DNA of 64,000 nucleotides from Sitta carolinensis (GCA_032173965.1 CM063283.1:115495187-115559186); one strand, 5' to 3'; numbered from the stretch's first letter, positions 55,401 to 58,302 are shown. Notes: generated from the sequence alone by a model not told the origin. Made by a program: numbers and translations.

Positions 55401-57787
55401 CAGCACCAGTGGCTTGTACCTCCTGCTCTAAGAGTCAGTTTATTTCAGGAAAACAAAGGGCTGGAGGAAAGCACACCTGTCCTTTAGGCCTTTTGTTTTC
55501 TCACCAAGCACCTCCTGCTGGTGGTTCTCTTGAGCTGTCTGTGTGGTGGGGTTTGCTGCCTGGGGATGGTTACGTTCTGCAGGTGCTGTGAATTCCAGTG
55601 ACATCCCTTCCAGGCAGCCAGCTGTGGGATGGCAGAGCCTGGGATGGGGCCAGAGCCTTGGCTGGGAGAGAGGGGCAGCTTTACTTTTGTCTGCTGTGCT
55701 GCAGCAGGGAAAAATGGAAATGGCATTTTGCAGCTTGTTTTCTCTCCTTTCCTTCTGAAGGACTGCCTGGGTTCAGAAGATCAAAGCTGCTTCAGAACTT
55801 TACATAGAGACCGAAAAGAAGAAGAGGGAAAAGGCCTACTTAGGTACAGCATAGGATGTGGGGGGTCTCATCTTTTGTGGAAAAGTCCCTGGGCAGGAAA
55901 ATCCATTGGTGACATTTCTCTCTGCTCTTCTGTCCCACCACAGTTCGCTCTCAGAGAGCAACAGGCATCGGGAGGCTGATGGTGAACGTTGTGGAAGGCA
56001 TTGAACTAAAACCCTGCAGGTCCCACGGTGAGTGCCTTGGCTTTCTCTGCTCCACCAAGAGGACATTCCCATTTGCCAGCCTAACTCTGCAGGGGACATG
56101 ATTGTGTTAAATGATGTGGGTTTAATGAAGGTAAAACAGCAGAGGTGAATGTGGTCCTGCAGTTGTCCTGCACGAGGCTTTTGTTTCTGACTGCCTTGGT
56201 TTCCAGCACACAAGCCATAAAATCCTGAAAGGAAGAGTGGAGGGTGCTCAGCACCCAGCAGAGTATTCATTGTGATGTTACTGCAGCCCATCACAGAGGC
56301 AGGGAAGCAGAGCCTGGGATGGGGCCAGAGCCTGGGATGGGGCCAGAGCCTGGGATGGGGCCAGAGCCTGGCGTGGCCAAGGTCCTTCCCAGCCCAGCTG
56401 GCTGTTGGAGCAGAAGGAAGCTCAGGAGCAGGATCACACAGCTAAAAAAGCCCCGCTCGTTTCTGTTCCCATCCGCCCAGGAAAGAGCAACCCCTACTGC
56501 GAGGTGACCATGGGCTCCCAGTGCCACATCACCAAGACCATCCAGGACACCCTGAACCCCAAGTGGAATTCCAACTGCCAGTTCTTCATCAAGGACCTGG
56601 AGCAGGACGTGCTGTGCATCACGGTGTTCGAGCGGGACCAGTTCTCCCCGGATGGTGCGTACAGGGCTGCCCCTGCCAAGGGCATTTGCAAAGCTCTCTT
56701 TGGAGGAGGAGCATTCCTGCTGAGGGAAAGCAGAGGGAATGGGCTAGGCTGGGAGAGGATCTTTAAAGATACCCCAGGTTTGACCCTCTTGGCATATTTA
56801 GGAGTCAACTTACCCTGACTCCACCCCAGTATCAGCACAAAAAGGATGCAGCTCCCTCTGGGTTTGGAGAGTTCCTTTTTTGTGCAGTTGACAACAACAG
56901 AAGTGTGGTTTGTCATTCTGCTAAGACTTCAGAAAGGGATGGGGTCAGGCAGGAGAAGGAGAAATGACTTTGAGTTCCTGTTATATGCAGCAACAGTAGC
57001 AAACATGAGCCCAGGATTCTCAACCCGGTAGAATCATGGAACTGTTTGGCTTGGAAAGGACCTTAAAGATCATCCCCTTCCATGGGCAGGGGCACCTTCC
57101 ACTGCCCCACGTTGCTCCAGGCCCCATCCAGAGTGGCCTTGAACACTTCCAGGGATGGGGATTGCACAGCCTCTCTCATTCTCATTTCATAAGCTGGGAT
57201 AAACACCTGGTGTATTTTGGAGTCACAATCTCTCAGGCAGTGTTTGCATAGGACTGGTACTGGCTCATTGACCTCATTGCTGATGTCCTGCTTGGCTCTG
57301 TCATCTCCAGCAGGTTCACTCTCAGGTTGAACTGTTCAGCGATTTTTGGCCTTCTGCTAACATGTCATAAAATCAAGAAGTCCCTGAAGCGAGGCAGCTG
57401 TGAATTCCATAGTGGGGTTTTCCACTCATGGGCCTGTTTAGTTCTGATGCTGCTGCTGTTTACCATGGTCTGGCTAAATCCCCTCCTATGCACTTGGCAG
57501 CCTTTGGCCCTCTTCAAGTGCACAAGTAGAGTTGGACCAAAGGCTTGTTTTCTCTTTTGTGGTGTGTGGGTGGTAGTTCAGGTCCTTCTGCAGACTCTGG
57601 TTTCCCTTTCCTGAGCAGGCTGTGTTTCTGCATTCCAGACTTTTTGGGCAGGACAGAGATCCGTGTGGCAGACATCAAGAAGGACCAGGGTTCCAAGGGA
57701 CCAGTTACAAAGTGTCTCCTTCTTCACGAAGTCCCCACGGGCGAGATCGTGGTGCGCCTGGACCTGCAGTTGTTTGATGAGCCTTAG
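1355..57787 (+). CDS. ITSN1: ITSN1 (intersectin-1), 3' two thirds, long isoform, 25 coding exons
   Basis: Intersectin-1 is a cytosolic scaffold at clathrin-coated pits and synapses. Its SH3 domains bind dynamin, synaptojanin and N-WASP, and its DH-PH unit is an exchange factor for Cdc42. Exons placed here give, in order, the coiled coil, SH3A-E, DH, PH, C2 and a TAG stop at 57785-57787. All exons have AG/GT borders and matching phases. They sum to 3,521 bp, one short of 1,174 codons, and the missing base is in the PH exon. Human ITSN1-L has 1,721 residues, so the EH domains and early coiled coil (about 550 residues) lie upstream. ITSN1 rather than ITSN2 is called from SH3A ([15 protein letters not shown]), where remembered ITSN2 reads quite differently. 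The exons are compact and conserved, while the introns are packed with minisatellites and CR1 pieces. The identification is very secure; exon edges are inferred from splice consensus and protein continuity. Confidence 0.97.
1443..2055 (+). repeat. 30-bp minisatellite that repeats the splice donor
   Basis: About 20 tandem copies of a unit starting GTGAGTAGATTTTGGTCATA and ending CTGAGCTCA. The first copy begins at the first base of the intron. Several later copies also carry TTTTGCACA in front, imitating the exon end TTGCACA. Each copy is thus a decoy 5' splice site. Confidence 0.95.
2194..2333 (+). CDS. ITSN1: ITSN1 exon: coiled coil ([20 protein letters not shown])
   Basis: A 140-bp exon encoding [20 protein letters not shown] followed by [20 protein letters not shown] and FNNQLK. 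It is highly charged and heptad-like. The acceptor is CAG at 2191-2193 and the donor GTAGTC at 2334, weaker than consensus. It continues the coiled coil with no stop. Confidence 0.95.
4081..4555 (+). repeat. 58-bp minisatellite, about 8 copies
   Basis: The unit starts CAGCAGAGCCCAAGGGCCAG and continues AATGGATCCCAAACAATAAC. Copies are nearly identical apart from the first. It lies in the intron between 2334 and 9033 and causes open frames on both strands that are not genes. Confidence 0.95.
5661..6806. mobile_element. Solo LTR of an endogenous retrovirus with target-site duplication
   Basis: A 1,146-bp block starts TGTCATGGTTTGA and ends TCAAACCACCACA; these ends are inverted repeats matching at 11 of 13 positions. 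It is bounded by a 5-bp duplication GGGTG (5656-5660 and 6807-6811). TG...CA ends plus the duplication fit LTR integration. No gag, pol or env sequence accompanies it, so it is a solo LTR. The family name cannot be given without a search. Confidence 0.85.
8625..9055 (+). repeat. 72-bp array that repeats the splice acceptor and exon start
   Basis: Six units of about 72 bp. Each holds GTGGATGTTTACACCCCTTT, a T-rich tract, CCAG and then GAGCTGAGAGAAATCCATAA or a close variant. The last unit is the real acceptor (AG at 9032-9033) and the real exon start. The five decoy acceptors precede GAG or GAT at 8671, 8743, 8815, 8889 and 8962. Confidence 0.95.
9034..9158 (+). CDS. ITSN1: ITSN1 exon: coiled coil ([15 protein letters not shown])
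   Basis: A 125-bp exon encoding [20 protein letters not shown], then [20 protein letters not shown]. Its acceptor CAG at 9031-9033 is the last of six tandem copies of the same acceptor plus exon start (8625-9055). This copy is chosen because only here does the reading frame stay open; the upstream copies run into TAA. The donor is GTAACA at 9159. Confidence 0.95.
9255..9485 (-). mobile_element. CR1-like fragment, second subfamily
   Basis: Carries CCCAGGGAGGGTGGCAGTGC and the GACATGGTGGGCACAGCTGG block in the same order as the 725-990 copy. It lies 97 bp after the donor of the 9034 exon. Confidence 0.65.
9895..9975 (-). mobile_element. Short CR1-like remnant
   Basis: GGTCCCTTCAACCCAAACCA is the minus-strand form of the CR1 phrase TGGTTTGGGTTGGAAGGGACC. 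Only the extreme end is recognisable. Confidence 0.5.
10130..10335 (+). CDS. ITSN1: ITSN1 exon: end of coiled coil / KLERQ region
   Basis: A 206-bp exon, Lys/Glu/Gln rich ([20 protein letters not shown]), ending ...APWSNA plus one base. It matches the human segment that ends GRLFHQHQEPAKPAVQAPWS. It is less conserved than its neighbours, as usual for this linker. The acceptor is CCCCAG at 10124-10129 and the donor GTAGGG at 10336. A 71-bp minisatellite starts about 20 bp downstream. Confidence 0.9.
10350..11000 (+). repeat. 71-bp minisatellite, about 9 copies
   Basis: The unit starts AGTGCTCTGGGACAGCTCAG and contains AACATGGAACAAGGTGGTGT. Period 71 is not a multiple of three, so all frames are cycled and long false ORFs result. 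It begins about 20 bp after the exon donor at 10336. Confidence 0.95.
11495..11640 (-). mobile_element. CR1-like fragment
   Basis: Contains GTGCCCCAGGCCAGGCTGGA, GGAGCAGCCTGGGGCAGGGG and the terminal CCTCCCAACCCTTCTGTGTT. This is the minus-strand form of the CR1 3' end. Confidence 0.65.
11851..11972 (+). CDS. ITSN1: ITSN1 exon: SH3A, first half
   Basis: A 122-bp exon encoding [20 protein letters not shown] and [20 protein letters not shown]. It carries the ALYPF motif (the SH3 ALYDY equivalent), the acidic RT loop and the start of the diverging turn. It ends exactly after IVM, the point where mammals insert a neuronal microexon (VKGEW). No such microexon was found in the following intron. 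The donor is GTGAGC at 11973. Confidence 0.96.
13635..13835 (+). repeat. GATCCCAG-based tandem repeat
   Basis: An irregular array built from GATCCCAGCCCCAGATCCCA and GATCCCAGTGCAG variants, rich in purine/pyrimidine bias. It directly precedes a second, unrelated array. Confidence 0.9.
13836..14090 (+). repeat. 16-17-bp tandem repeat (TGATCCTGGCCTGGGC)
   Basis: About 15 copies of GCTGATCCTGGCCTGG and its variant GATGCTCCTGGCCTGG. It lies in the SH3A intron and forms false ORFs on the minus strand. Confidence 0.9.
15404..15485 (+). repeat. (TTGGGA)n hexanucleotide tract
   Basis: About 13 copies of GGGATT with occasional GGCATT. Runs of GGG every six bases could form a G-quadruplex. It abuts the 5' edge of a CR1-like element. 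Confidence 0.9.
15485..16022 (-). mobile_element. CR1-like element, long copy
   Basis: Runs from CCACCTGCAGAGCTGCCCCA to TTTCTTCCAACCCAAACCAT-type terminal sequence and CATGGTTCTGTGA. Over about 330 bp it is nearly identical to the copy at 18.33 kb. The 3' end contains three variant copies of GGGAAGGGTCCCTGGGGCAG, a small internal tandem repeat. Confidence 0.7.
16172..16416 (+). CDS. ITSN1: ITSN1 exon: SH3A second half and A/P-rich linker
   Basis: A 245-bp exon. Residues [20 protein letters not shown], then [12 protein letters not shown] complete SH3A, with the conserved Trp, Pro and Tyr of the ligand groove visible. An Ala/Pro-rich linker follows, ending [12 protein letters not shown] is a WxxF motif; in the family the SH3A-SH3B linker binds the AP-2 appendage through such motifs. 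The acceptor is CTGCAG ending at 16171 and the donor GTAGGT at 16417. Confidence 0.96.
16665..16985 (+). mobile_element. CR1-like fragment, opposite orientation
   Basis: Reads forward CCCTGCCCCAGGCTGCTCCA, GGCAGCCACAGCTGCTCTGG, AACAACTCCCTCCTCATCTC. It lies in the SH3A-SH3B linker intron in the opposite orientation to its neighbours, so inverted pairing with the 15.5-kb and 17.2-kb copies is possible. Confidence 0.65.
17220..17385 (-). mobile_element. CR1-like fragment
   Basis: Contains AGAGCAGCTGTGGCTGCCCC, GGACACTGGGGCTGGAGCAG and CAAACCCAAACCATTCCATG. It is truncated compared with the 15.5-kb copy. Confidence 0.65.
17735..17894 (+). CDS. ITSN1: ITSN1 exon: AP-2-binding linker between SH3A and SH3B
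   Basis: A 160-bp exon encoding [20 protein letters not shown] and [20 protein letters not shown], ending SPVLGQ. DNWDAW is the second Trp-based motif of the AP-2-binding linker. The acceptor is TTTCCAG ending at 17734, after a good pyrimidine tract. The donor is GTGAGC at 17895. Confidence 0.96.
18330..18895 (-). mobile_element. CR1-like element, long copy with internal GGGAT tract
   Basis: Begins CCCACCTGCAGAGCTGCCCC and ends CCCAACCCAGACCATCCCAT. Its 5' half is nearly identical to 15.49-15.83 kb. A GGGAT microsatellite has expanded inside its 3' end. Confidence 0.7.
18757..18845 (+). repeat. (GGGAT)n microsatellite, G-quadruplex prone
   Basis: About 17 copies of TGGGA with a single ATGGAT interruption near 18826. 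GGG runs separated by two bases meet the G-quadruplex pattern. Confidence 0.95.
19627..19832 (+). CDS. ITSN1: ITSN1 exon: SH3B
   Basis: A 206-bp exon holding the whole SH3B domain: [20 protein letters not shown], the double Trp MWWFGEV, and [11 protein letters not shown]. It ends in the linker SGPIRKST. The acceptor is TCTGAAG ending at 19626 and the donor GTATTG at 19833, a weak donor. The exon is almost identical to human SH3B. Confidence 0.97.
20491..20573 (+). CDS. ITSN1: ITSN1 exon: SH3B-SH3C linker
   Basis: An 83-bp exon encoding the Ser-rich linker [20 protein letters not shown] and KAVMSGE. The acceptor is TTCTAAAG ending at 20490 and the donor GTGAGT at 20574. Both phases fit the neighbouring exons. 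Confidence 0.95.
21337..21400 (+). mobile_element. Short CR1-like remnant
   Basis: CCATGGAATCCCAGCTGGTT, then GGGTTGGAAGGGCCCTTAAA is the CR1 3' terminal phrase. Only about 60 bp can be recognised. Confidence 0.55.
22516..22682 (+). CDS. ITSN1: ITSN1 exon: SH3C
   Basis: A 167-bp exon holding SH3[21 protein letters not shown], the pair [12 protein letters not shown], and [13 protein letters not shown]. The acceptor follows a T-rich tract, TTTGCAG ending at 22515. The donor is GTAGAG at 22683. In mammals the exons around SH3C can be skipped; nothing here tests that. Confidence 0.97.
22683..25874 (+). other. ITSN1: Intron after SH3C, first part
   Basis: Contains an A-run at 22.96 kb and a T/G-only stretch at 23.2-23.39 kb. 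The rest is unique with no coding signal. Confidence 0.7.
25875..26370 (+). repeat. 24-bp minisatellite, about 20 copies
   Basis: The unit is GGGATCTGCTTTGGGATTAC plus AAGT, with variants GGAATTAAAAGT and GGATTTGCAAGT. Period 24 is a multiple of three, so several frames stay open through the array (false ORFs of 169-214 codons). It lies 240 bp upstream of the 46-bp linker exon. Confidence 0.95.
26609..26654 (+). CDS. ITSN1: ITSN1 short exon: SH3C-SH3D linker
   Basis: A 46-bp exon encoding [15 protein letters not shown] and the first base of Glu. Human has [16 protein letters not shown] here. The acceptor is TTTCAAG ending at 26608 and the donor GTGAGT at 26655. Its phases (0 in, 1 out) fit both neighbours. 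It sits in a 6.8-kb region that otherwise holds a 24-bp and a 15-bp minisatellite. Confidence 0.93.
27185..27385 (-). mobile_element. CR1-like fragment
   Basis: Contains GGAATTGCCAGAGCAGCTGT, GGATGGACACTGGGGCTGGA and CATTCCAAACCATTCCATGG. Same family as the 15.5-kb element. Confidence 0.65.
27540..28615 (+). repeat. 15-bp minisatellite (CTGCTCCTCATCCCN), about 70 copies
   Basis: A 1.07-kb array of CTGCTCCTCATCCC followed by C, G or T. The period is a multiple of three, so frames stay open for 377-453 codons on + and 65-140 on -. These are not genes: the predicted peptides are pure repeats ([15 protein letters not shown]). The strand is pyrimidine-rich, and polypurine on the other strand favours triplex formation. 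Confidence 0.97.
28616..29324 (+). other. ITSN1: Unique intron sequence before SH3D
   Basis: Nothing recognised apart from a short ATTATTACT tract near 29215. Confidence 0.65.
29325..29417 (+). repeat. Direct repeat, copy 1, upstream of the SH3D exon
   Basis: Contains GGAAATACATAAATCCATGG and ATGGCAAGAAATAACAC. A near copy is at 30425-30520. The pair brackets the SH3D exon (29484-29605). Confidence 0.9.
29484..29605 (+). CDS. ITSN1: ITSN1 exon: SH3D, first half
   Basis: A 122-bp exon encoding [20 protein letters not shown], then [20 protein letters not shown]. The ASYTA motif replaces ALYDY as in human SH3D. The acceptor is CAACAG ending at 29483 and the donor GTGAGT at 29606. A pair of about 95-bp direct repeats flanks the exon. 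Confidence 0.96.
29640..29825 (+). repeat. A/T-only low-complexity tract
   Basis: Variants of AAATAAAT, TTAAAAATTA and TTTAAAATAA with almost no G or C. It follows a T-run 15 bp after the SH3D donor at 29606. Confidence 0.9.
29826..31354 (+). other. ITSN1: Intron inside SH3D, AT-rich part
   Basis: Unique apart from direct-repeat copy 2. GC content rises abruptly at about 31.3 kb, where the 32-bp array starts. Confidence 0.65.
30425..30520 (+). repeat. Direct repeat, copy 2, downstream of the SH3D exon
   Basis: Matches copy 1 over about 95 bp with roughly 10 differences, including CTCATTTATT and ATTCATGGAAATACATAAAT. The spacing is 1.1 kb. The exon itself is not duplicated. Confidence 0.9.
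31355..32795 (+). repeat. 32-bp GC-rich minisatellite, about 44 copies, ending at a splice acceptor
   Basis: The unit includes GGCTGAGCCCCGAGCTCTGC and CTGCCCGGGCCG. Each copy holds the palindromes GAGCTC and CCCGGG. Copies are regular until about 31.87 kb and then degrade, with indels around 32.05-32.7 kb. The last copy ends about 15 bp before the AG at 32809-32810. Confidence 0.97.
32811..32925 (+). CDS. ITSN1: ITSN1 exon: SH3D second half and linker
   Basis: A 115-bp exon encoding [20 protein letters not shown], then [18 protein letters not shown]. The third codon position is far more GC-rich than in earlier exons. The acceptor CTCCGCAG ends at 32810, and a 32-bp minisatellite runs almost up to it. 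The donor GTGAGC at 32926 is followed by three further copies of itself within 65 bp. Confidence 0.95.
32918..33000 (+). repeat. Four tandem copies of a splice donor (about 21-bp unit)
   Basis: CTCAGGTGAGCCTTGGTGCC, then CTCAGGTGAGCG, CCCAGGTGAGCC and CCCAGGTGAGCC. GT dinucleotides are at 32926 (authentic), 32948, 32969 and 32989. All four look like strong donors. Confidence 0.95.
33070..33535 (+). repeat. CATCC/CCCAT-rich degenerate satellite
   Basis: Repeats of CCCATCCCATTGATCCCATC mixed with GGAGCTCTGGGATGTTCCTC at intervals of about 90 bp. The higher-order unit suggests nested duplication. Confidence 0.85.
33536..34861 (+). other. ITSN1: Intron between SH3D and SH3E, unique part
   Basis: No exon or repeat except a CR1-like remnant at 34.45 kb. 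Confidence 0.65.
34450..34500 (-). mobile_element. Short CR1-like remnant
   Basis: GGGCTTTGAGGTCCCTTCCC, then CACCCAAGCC: minus-strand CR1 terminal phrase. Confidence 0.45.
34862..34975 (+). repeat. GGGTTAGGCTGGGGTTTA tandem repeat, partly telomere-like
   Basis: About 6 copies of GGCTGGGGATTAGGGCTGGG with TTAGGG and TTTAGGG cores. It lies 70 bp upstream of the 41-bp array. Confidence 0.85.
35040..36292 (+). repeat. 41-bp G-rich minisatellite, about 30 copies, next to the SH3E acceptor
   Basis: The unit is made of GGTCGGTGGAGCAGGGCAGG and GTTGGCTCAGGCTGTCCCGG. It ends 32 bp before the SH3E exon. Because 41 is not a multiple of three, every frame is cycled. False ORFs of 415-472 codons result, one of which reads into SH3E in the wrong frame. 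Confidence 0.97.
36325..36516 (+). CDS. ITSN1: ITSN1 exon: SH3E, last exon common to both isoforms
   Basis: A 192-bp exon holding SH3[41 protein letters not shown], and the tail [11 protein letters not shown]. The last base, T, becomes Trp (T+GG) when joined to 46898 for ITSN1-L, or a TGA stop (T+GA) when joined to 38109 for ITSN1-S. The donor is GTGAGT at 36517. In the family SH3E and the following linker hold the DH domain inactive. The exon is very GC-rich and lies between two minisatellites. Confidence 0.96.
36517..37172 (+). repeat. About 28-bp minisatellite that repeats the SH3E donor
   Basis: About 20 copies of CCCGGCAGTGTGAGTGAGCA with GGGAACCC or GGGGACCC. CAGTGTGAGTG is also the exon/intron border at 36513-36523 (CAG T|GTGAGTG). 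Each copy is a decoy donor. The copy with GT at 36601 keeps phase (+84 nt, no stop). Confidence 0.95.
37175..37890 (+). repeat. About 31-bp minisatellite (CAGCACAGGAGCCCTGCACA)
   Basis: Units of GGTGCCCCAGGCAGCACAGG plus AGCCCTGCACA, about 15 regular copies from 37.42 kb, with looser related units (CCACAGGCTGCACTGGGGCC) before that. It lies between the donor array and the ITSN1-S terminal exon. Confidence 0.93.
38109..39590 (+). other. ITSN1: ITSN1-S terminal exon: stop codon and 3' UTR of the short isoform
   Basis: A TTTTCTAG acceptor after a long pyrimidine tract ends at 38108. The exon begins GAATCATATG, so the spliced codon is T+GA, a stop directly after DPSQQ. That is where the mammalian short isoform ends. 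The following text is non-repetitive, in contrast to the arrays on its 5' side, and the first 200 bases resemble the human ITSN1-S 3' UTR as I remember it. The 3' end is not certain: an ATTAAA lies at 39560-39565. ITSN1-S lacks DH-PH-C2 and is the widely expressed form; the long form is mainly neuronal in mammals. Confidence 0.75.
40445..40745 (+). mobile_element. CR1-like fragment, second subfamily
   Basis: Forward copy: CTGGCACAGCCCTGCCAGCC, GCCCACCTTGTCCCCCTGAG, AGGGAAATTCCCCCTGGGCT. Reverse orientation to the copies at 0.7, 9.3 and 43.3 kb. Confidence 0.65.
41020..41172 (-). mobile_element. CR1-like fragment
   Basis: Contains CCAGAGCAGCTGTGGCTGCC, GGACACTGGGGCTGGAGCAG and TTCCCACCTGAACCATCCTG. 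Confidence 0.65.
41998..42085 (+). repeat. 21-bp repeat, four copies
   Basis: Four copies of AAATCCACCCCAAATGCCCT. The period is a multiple of three and gives the VDFRAFG-type false ORF on the minus strand. Confidence 0.85.
42540..42640 (+). mobile_element. CR1-like remnant
   Basis: TAGAATCAGTGACTCATGGA, then GTGGTTGAGGTTGGAACCTC resembles the forward CR1 3' terminal phrase. Diverged. Confidence 0.45.
43005..43495 (-). mobile_element. CR1-like element with small internal tandem repeat
   Basis: From GAGCAGCTGTGGCTGCTGCA to GCCAGCCCCAGGATTCGGGA. Inside it, GGAGAATCCCTGGGGGAGCC plus GGGCAGGGGCT is repeated about 3-4 times. This is the same unit that expanded at 49.8 kb. Confidence 0.65.
44095..44258 (-). 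mobile_element. CR1-like fragment
   Basis: Contains TGCCAGAGCAGCTGTGGCTG, GGAGCAGCCTGGGGCAGGGG and CAACCCATTCCATGATTCTG. Confidence 0.68.
44890..45475 (+). repeat. About 19-bp minisatellite (CTGATCCCAGCTTCTAAAC), about 30 copies
   Basis: Units CCTGATCCCAGCTCCACA, CCTGATCCCAGCTTCTAA and CCTGATCCCAGTTCCTAA form a higher-order pattern of about 58 bp repeated three times at 45.09-45.31 kb. Confidence 0.93.
46898..47019 (+). CDS. ITSN1: ITSN1 exon: start of DH (RhoGEF) domain, long isoform
   Basis: A 122-bp exon encoding [20 protein letters not shown], then [20 protein letters not shown] and [14 protein letters not shown] is the first conserved DH helix (CR1 of RhoGEFs), which contacts switch I of Cdc42. 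The acceptor is TTTTGCAG ending at 46897 and the donor GTGGGG at 47020, a weaker donor. Inclusion of this exon makes ITSN1-L. Confidence 0.96.
47065..47465 (+). repeat. GCAGCACTGCTGGGGCT minisatellite
   Basis: About 20 units of 15-21 bp built from GCACTGCTGGGGCTGCAGCA, with GCAATGCAGGCACTGC variants later. It begins about 45 bp after the donor of the first DH exon (47020). Confidence 0.95.
47508..47870 (+). repeat. (GGGACA)n-type microsatellite grading into ACAGGT/ACAGAT
   Basis: GGGACAGGGACAGACAGGGA units for about 220 bp, then TACAGGTACAGATACAG units. Two related hexamer phases lie in series. Confidence 0.93.
48240..48408 (+). repeat. Dispersed repeat, copy 1
   Basis: Shares GCCAGGTTTCCAACAGATTA, then TCCAGATCAGA and CCTGAGGGTCTCC with 52485-52660. 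About 170 bp, same orientation. Probably an interspersed element of unknown family. Confidence 0.88.
48471..48577 (+). CDS. ITSN1: ITSN1 exon: DH domain
   Basis: A 107-bp exon encoding [20 protein letters not shown], then [16 protein letters not shown]. The acceptor is CCCCAG ending at 48470 and the donor GTAAGT at 48578. It continues the helical DH core. Confidence 0.96.
48578..49472 (+). other. ITSN1: DH intron, unique
   Basis: Nothing recognised. Confidence 0.65.
49473..49656 (+). CDS. ITSN1: ITSN1 exon: DH domain
   Basis: A 184-bp exon encoding [40 protein letters not shown], and [20 protein letters not shown]. The acceptor is CTGCTCAG ending at 49472 and the donor GTAAGA at 49657. Confidence 0.96.
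49805..50165 (+). repeat. 31-bp minisatellite, about 12 copies, expanded from a CR1-like unit
   Basis: Units of GGAGAATCCCTGAGGGAGCT plus GGGCAGGGAAT. The same unit occurs 3-4 times inside the CR1-like copy at 43.0 kb. On its 3' side the array runs straight into CR1-like sequence (CTCAGCCTGGAGCAGAGGAG). Confidence 0.93.
50166..50515 (-). mobile_element. CR1-like element
   Basis: Contains GCTCAGCCTGGAGCAGAGGA, GGGCTGAGGGCTCTG, CTGCCCAGGGAGGGTTGGAG and AGGGCTTCCAGCCCTGGTGA, in the same order as 43.15-43.49 kb but more diverged. Confidence 0.6.
50697..50795 (+). CDS. ITSN1: ITSN1 exon: DH domain catalytic helix
   Basis: A 99-bp exon encoding [20 protein letters not shown], then [27 protein letters not shown] is the most conserved DH helix and part of the Cdc42-binding face. 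The acceptor is TTTCAG ending at 50696 and the donor GTACGT at 50796. Confidence 0.97.
50796..51594 (+). other. ITSN1: DH intron, unique
   Basis: Nothing recognised. Confidence 0.65.
51595..51762 (+). CDS. ITSN1: ITSN1 exon: end of DH domain and DH-PH linker
   Basis: A 168-bp exon encoding [40 protein letters not shown], and [16 protein letters not shown]. The acceptor is GTGCAG ending at 51594. The donor is GTAACC at 51763, followed about 40 bp later by an 18-bp C-rich array. Confidence 0.97.
51795..52412 (+). repeat. 18-bp C-rich minisatellite (CCCCCTGCCCTCCTGTGC), about 35 copies
   Basis: A pyrimidine-rich array with TCCTGTGCC/TCCCGTGCC alternation and 10-bp half units. It begins about 35 bp after the DH exon donor at 51763. 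Its reverse strand is extremely G-rich. False ORFs of 197-422 codons run through it. Confidence 0.95.
52485..52662 (+). repeat. Dispersed repeat, copy 2
   Basis: Matches 48240-48408 over about 170 bp with roughly 15 percent differences (CTAAAATTGCCAGGTTTCCA, CAGATTATCCAGATCAG). It carries an extra TTGCAGGAGACCT near its start. Confidence 0.88.
52663..53856 (+). other. ITSN1: DH-PH intron, 3' part
   Basis: Unique sequence. A long frame at 53309-53995 has no intersectin-like content before 53857 and is not supported. Confidence 0.65.
53857..54069 (+). CDS. ITSN1: ITSN1 exon: PH domain, first part
   Basis: A 213-bp exon encoding [40 protein letters not shown], and [40 protein letters not shown] forms the first strands of the PH fold. 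The acceptor is TTCGCAG ending at 53856 and the donor GTAAGT at 54070. Confidence 0.97.
54528..54648 (+). CDS. ITSN1: ITSN1 exon: PH domain, middle part, with a 1-bp deletion
   Basis: A 121-bp exon; the expected length is 122. It reads [20 protein letters not shown] and IFHIS in frame, then breaks. From 54602 the conserved continuation ([13 protein letters not shown]) is present, but one frame over. One base, most simply a C in what should be a CCC run, is absent at about 54599-54603. Both splice sites (TTTGCAG ending at 54527, GTAAGT at 54649) and the next exon fit the undamaged frame. Conservation on both sides argues for a recent event or a sequence error rather than an old pseudogene. Confidence 0.93.
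54649..55760 (+). other. ITSN1: PH intron
   Basis: One CR1-like remnant at 54.93 kb, otherwise unique. Confidence 0.65.
54930..55010 (-). mobile_element. Short CR1-like remnant
   Basis: GTGTCCCTGCCCATGGCAGG, then CCTCCCAACCCAAACCATCA is the minus-strand CR1 3' end. Confidence 0.6.
55761..55843 (+). CDS. ITSN1: ITSN1 exon: PH domain C-terminal helix
   Basis: An 83-bp exon encoding [20 protein letters not shown], then [17 protein letters not shown] is the C-terminal amphipathic helix with the PH-invariant Trp. The acceptor is TTCTGAAG ending at 55760 and the donor GTACAG at 55844. Confidence 0.96.
55944..56027 (+). CDS. ITSN1: ITSN1 exon: start of C2 domain
   Basis: An 84-bp exon encoding [20 protein letters not shown], then [20 protein letters not shown] is strand 1 of the C2 fold. 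It follows the previous exon after a 100-bp intron, the shortest in the window. The acceptor is CCACAG ending at 55943 and the donor GTGAGT at 56028. Confidence 0.96.
56308..56375 (+). repeat. 18-bp repeat (AGAGCCTGGGATGGGGCC), about 4 copies
   Basis: Perfect copies of GCCTGGGATGGGGCCAGA. A single related unit lies at 55635-55660. In the 450-bp intron before the C2 core exon. Confidence 0.88.
56481..56654 (+). CDS. ITSN1: ITSN1 exon: C2 domain core
   Basis: A 174-bp exon encoding [40 protein letters not shown], and [28 protein letters not shown] and VFERD are the classic C2 calcium/phospholipid loop positions. The acceptor is CGCCCAG ending at 56480 and the donor GTGCGT at 56655. Confidence 0.97.
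56655..57638 (+). other. ITSN1: C2 intron
   Basis: Contains the classic CR1 3' end at 57.03 kb, otherwise unique. Confidence 0.65.
57030..57170 (+). mobile_element. CR1-like fragment (classic 3' end)
   Basis: TAGAATCATGGAACTGTTTG, CTTGGAAAGGACCTTAAAGA, CCATCCAGAGTGGCCTTGAA and CACTTCCAGGGATGGGGAT follow the avian CR1 3' end closely. Different subfamily from the copies at 15-18 kb. Confidence 0.78.
57639..57787 (+). CDS. ITSN1: ITSN1 last coding exon: end of C2 and stop
   Basis: Coding part, 149 bp. It encodes [20 protein letters not shown], then [20 protein letters not shown] and DLQLFDEP, followed by TAG at 57785. This C-terminus is the same as in human ITSN1-L. The acceptor is CATTCCAG ending at 57638. 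Confidence 0.97.
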
Positions 57788-58302
57788 GAGAGAGGGGCCA
57801 ATGTTGGATTTCAGCCAGAGGTCACTGCAGGAGGTGTCTGCAGGAGCTGTCACCGAGCCCTTGCTCGTGAGGCATGAAAATACAGCTCGCCCTTCACACG
57901 TCAGAGGGTTATCAAAGCAAACAGGAGCATCTTTGTGCCTTGATAATTCTCACTGAACACAAGAATCCCAATTTAGTGAGGAGATCTCCCTCAATCTCTC
58001 TGTGTGGAACTTGGCGTTGGTTTCCTGGGCTGGTGAAACAACCCTGTTGTTCCTTGTGCTGCAGTCGGGATAGCTGGCAAACCACACGGGTGGCTGTGCT
58101 TGCTCCAGTTGCCCTGCTCTTTAATTCCCATGGAGGAGGCAGTGTGGGTGTATTTTGGAGGCTTTCTGAGGGTTTTCCCCCTTCAGGAGTTCTGTGCCTA
58201 TTGCTCAGTAGAGTGGTGTGTAAATGTGAGTGAATGGAAGGAGCAGTTTCACAGCAAGAAGATCTTGGAAGATCTTCATGATGGTACTGAAAAGACTTAG
58301 AA

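Noticed and set aside
11851..57787. ITSN2 as the gene identity
   Set aside because: SH3A and the linker motifs match ITSN1; ITSN2 differs clearly at [15 protein letters not shown].
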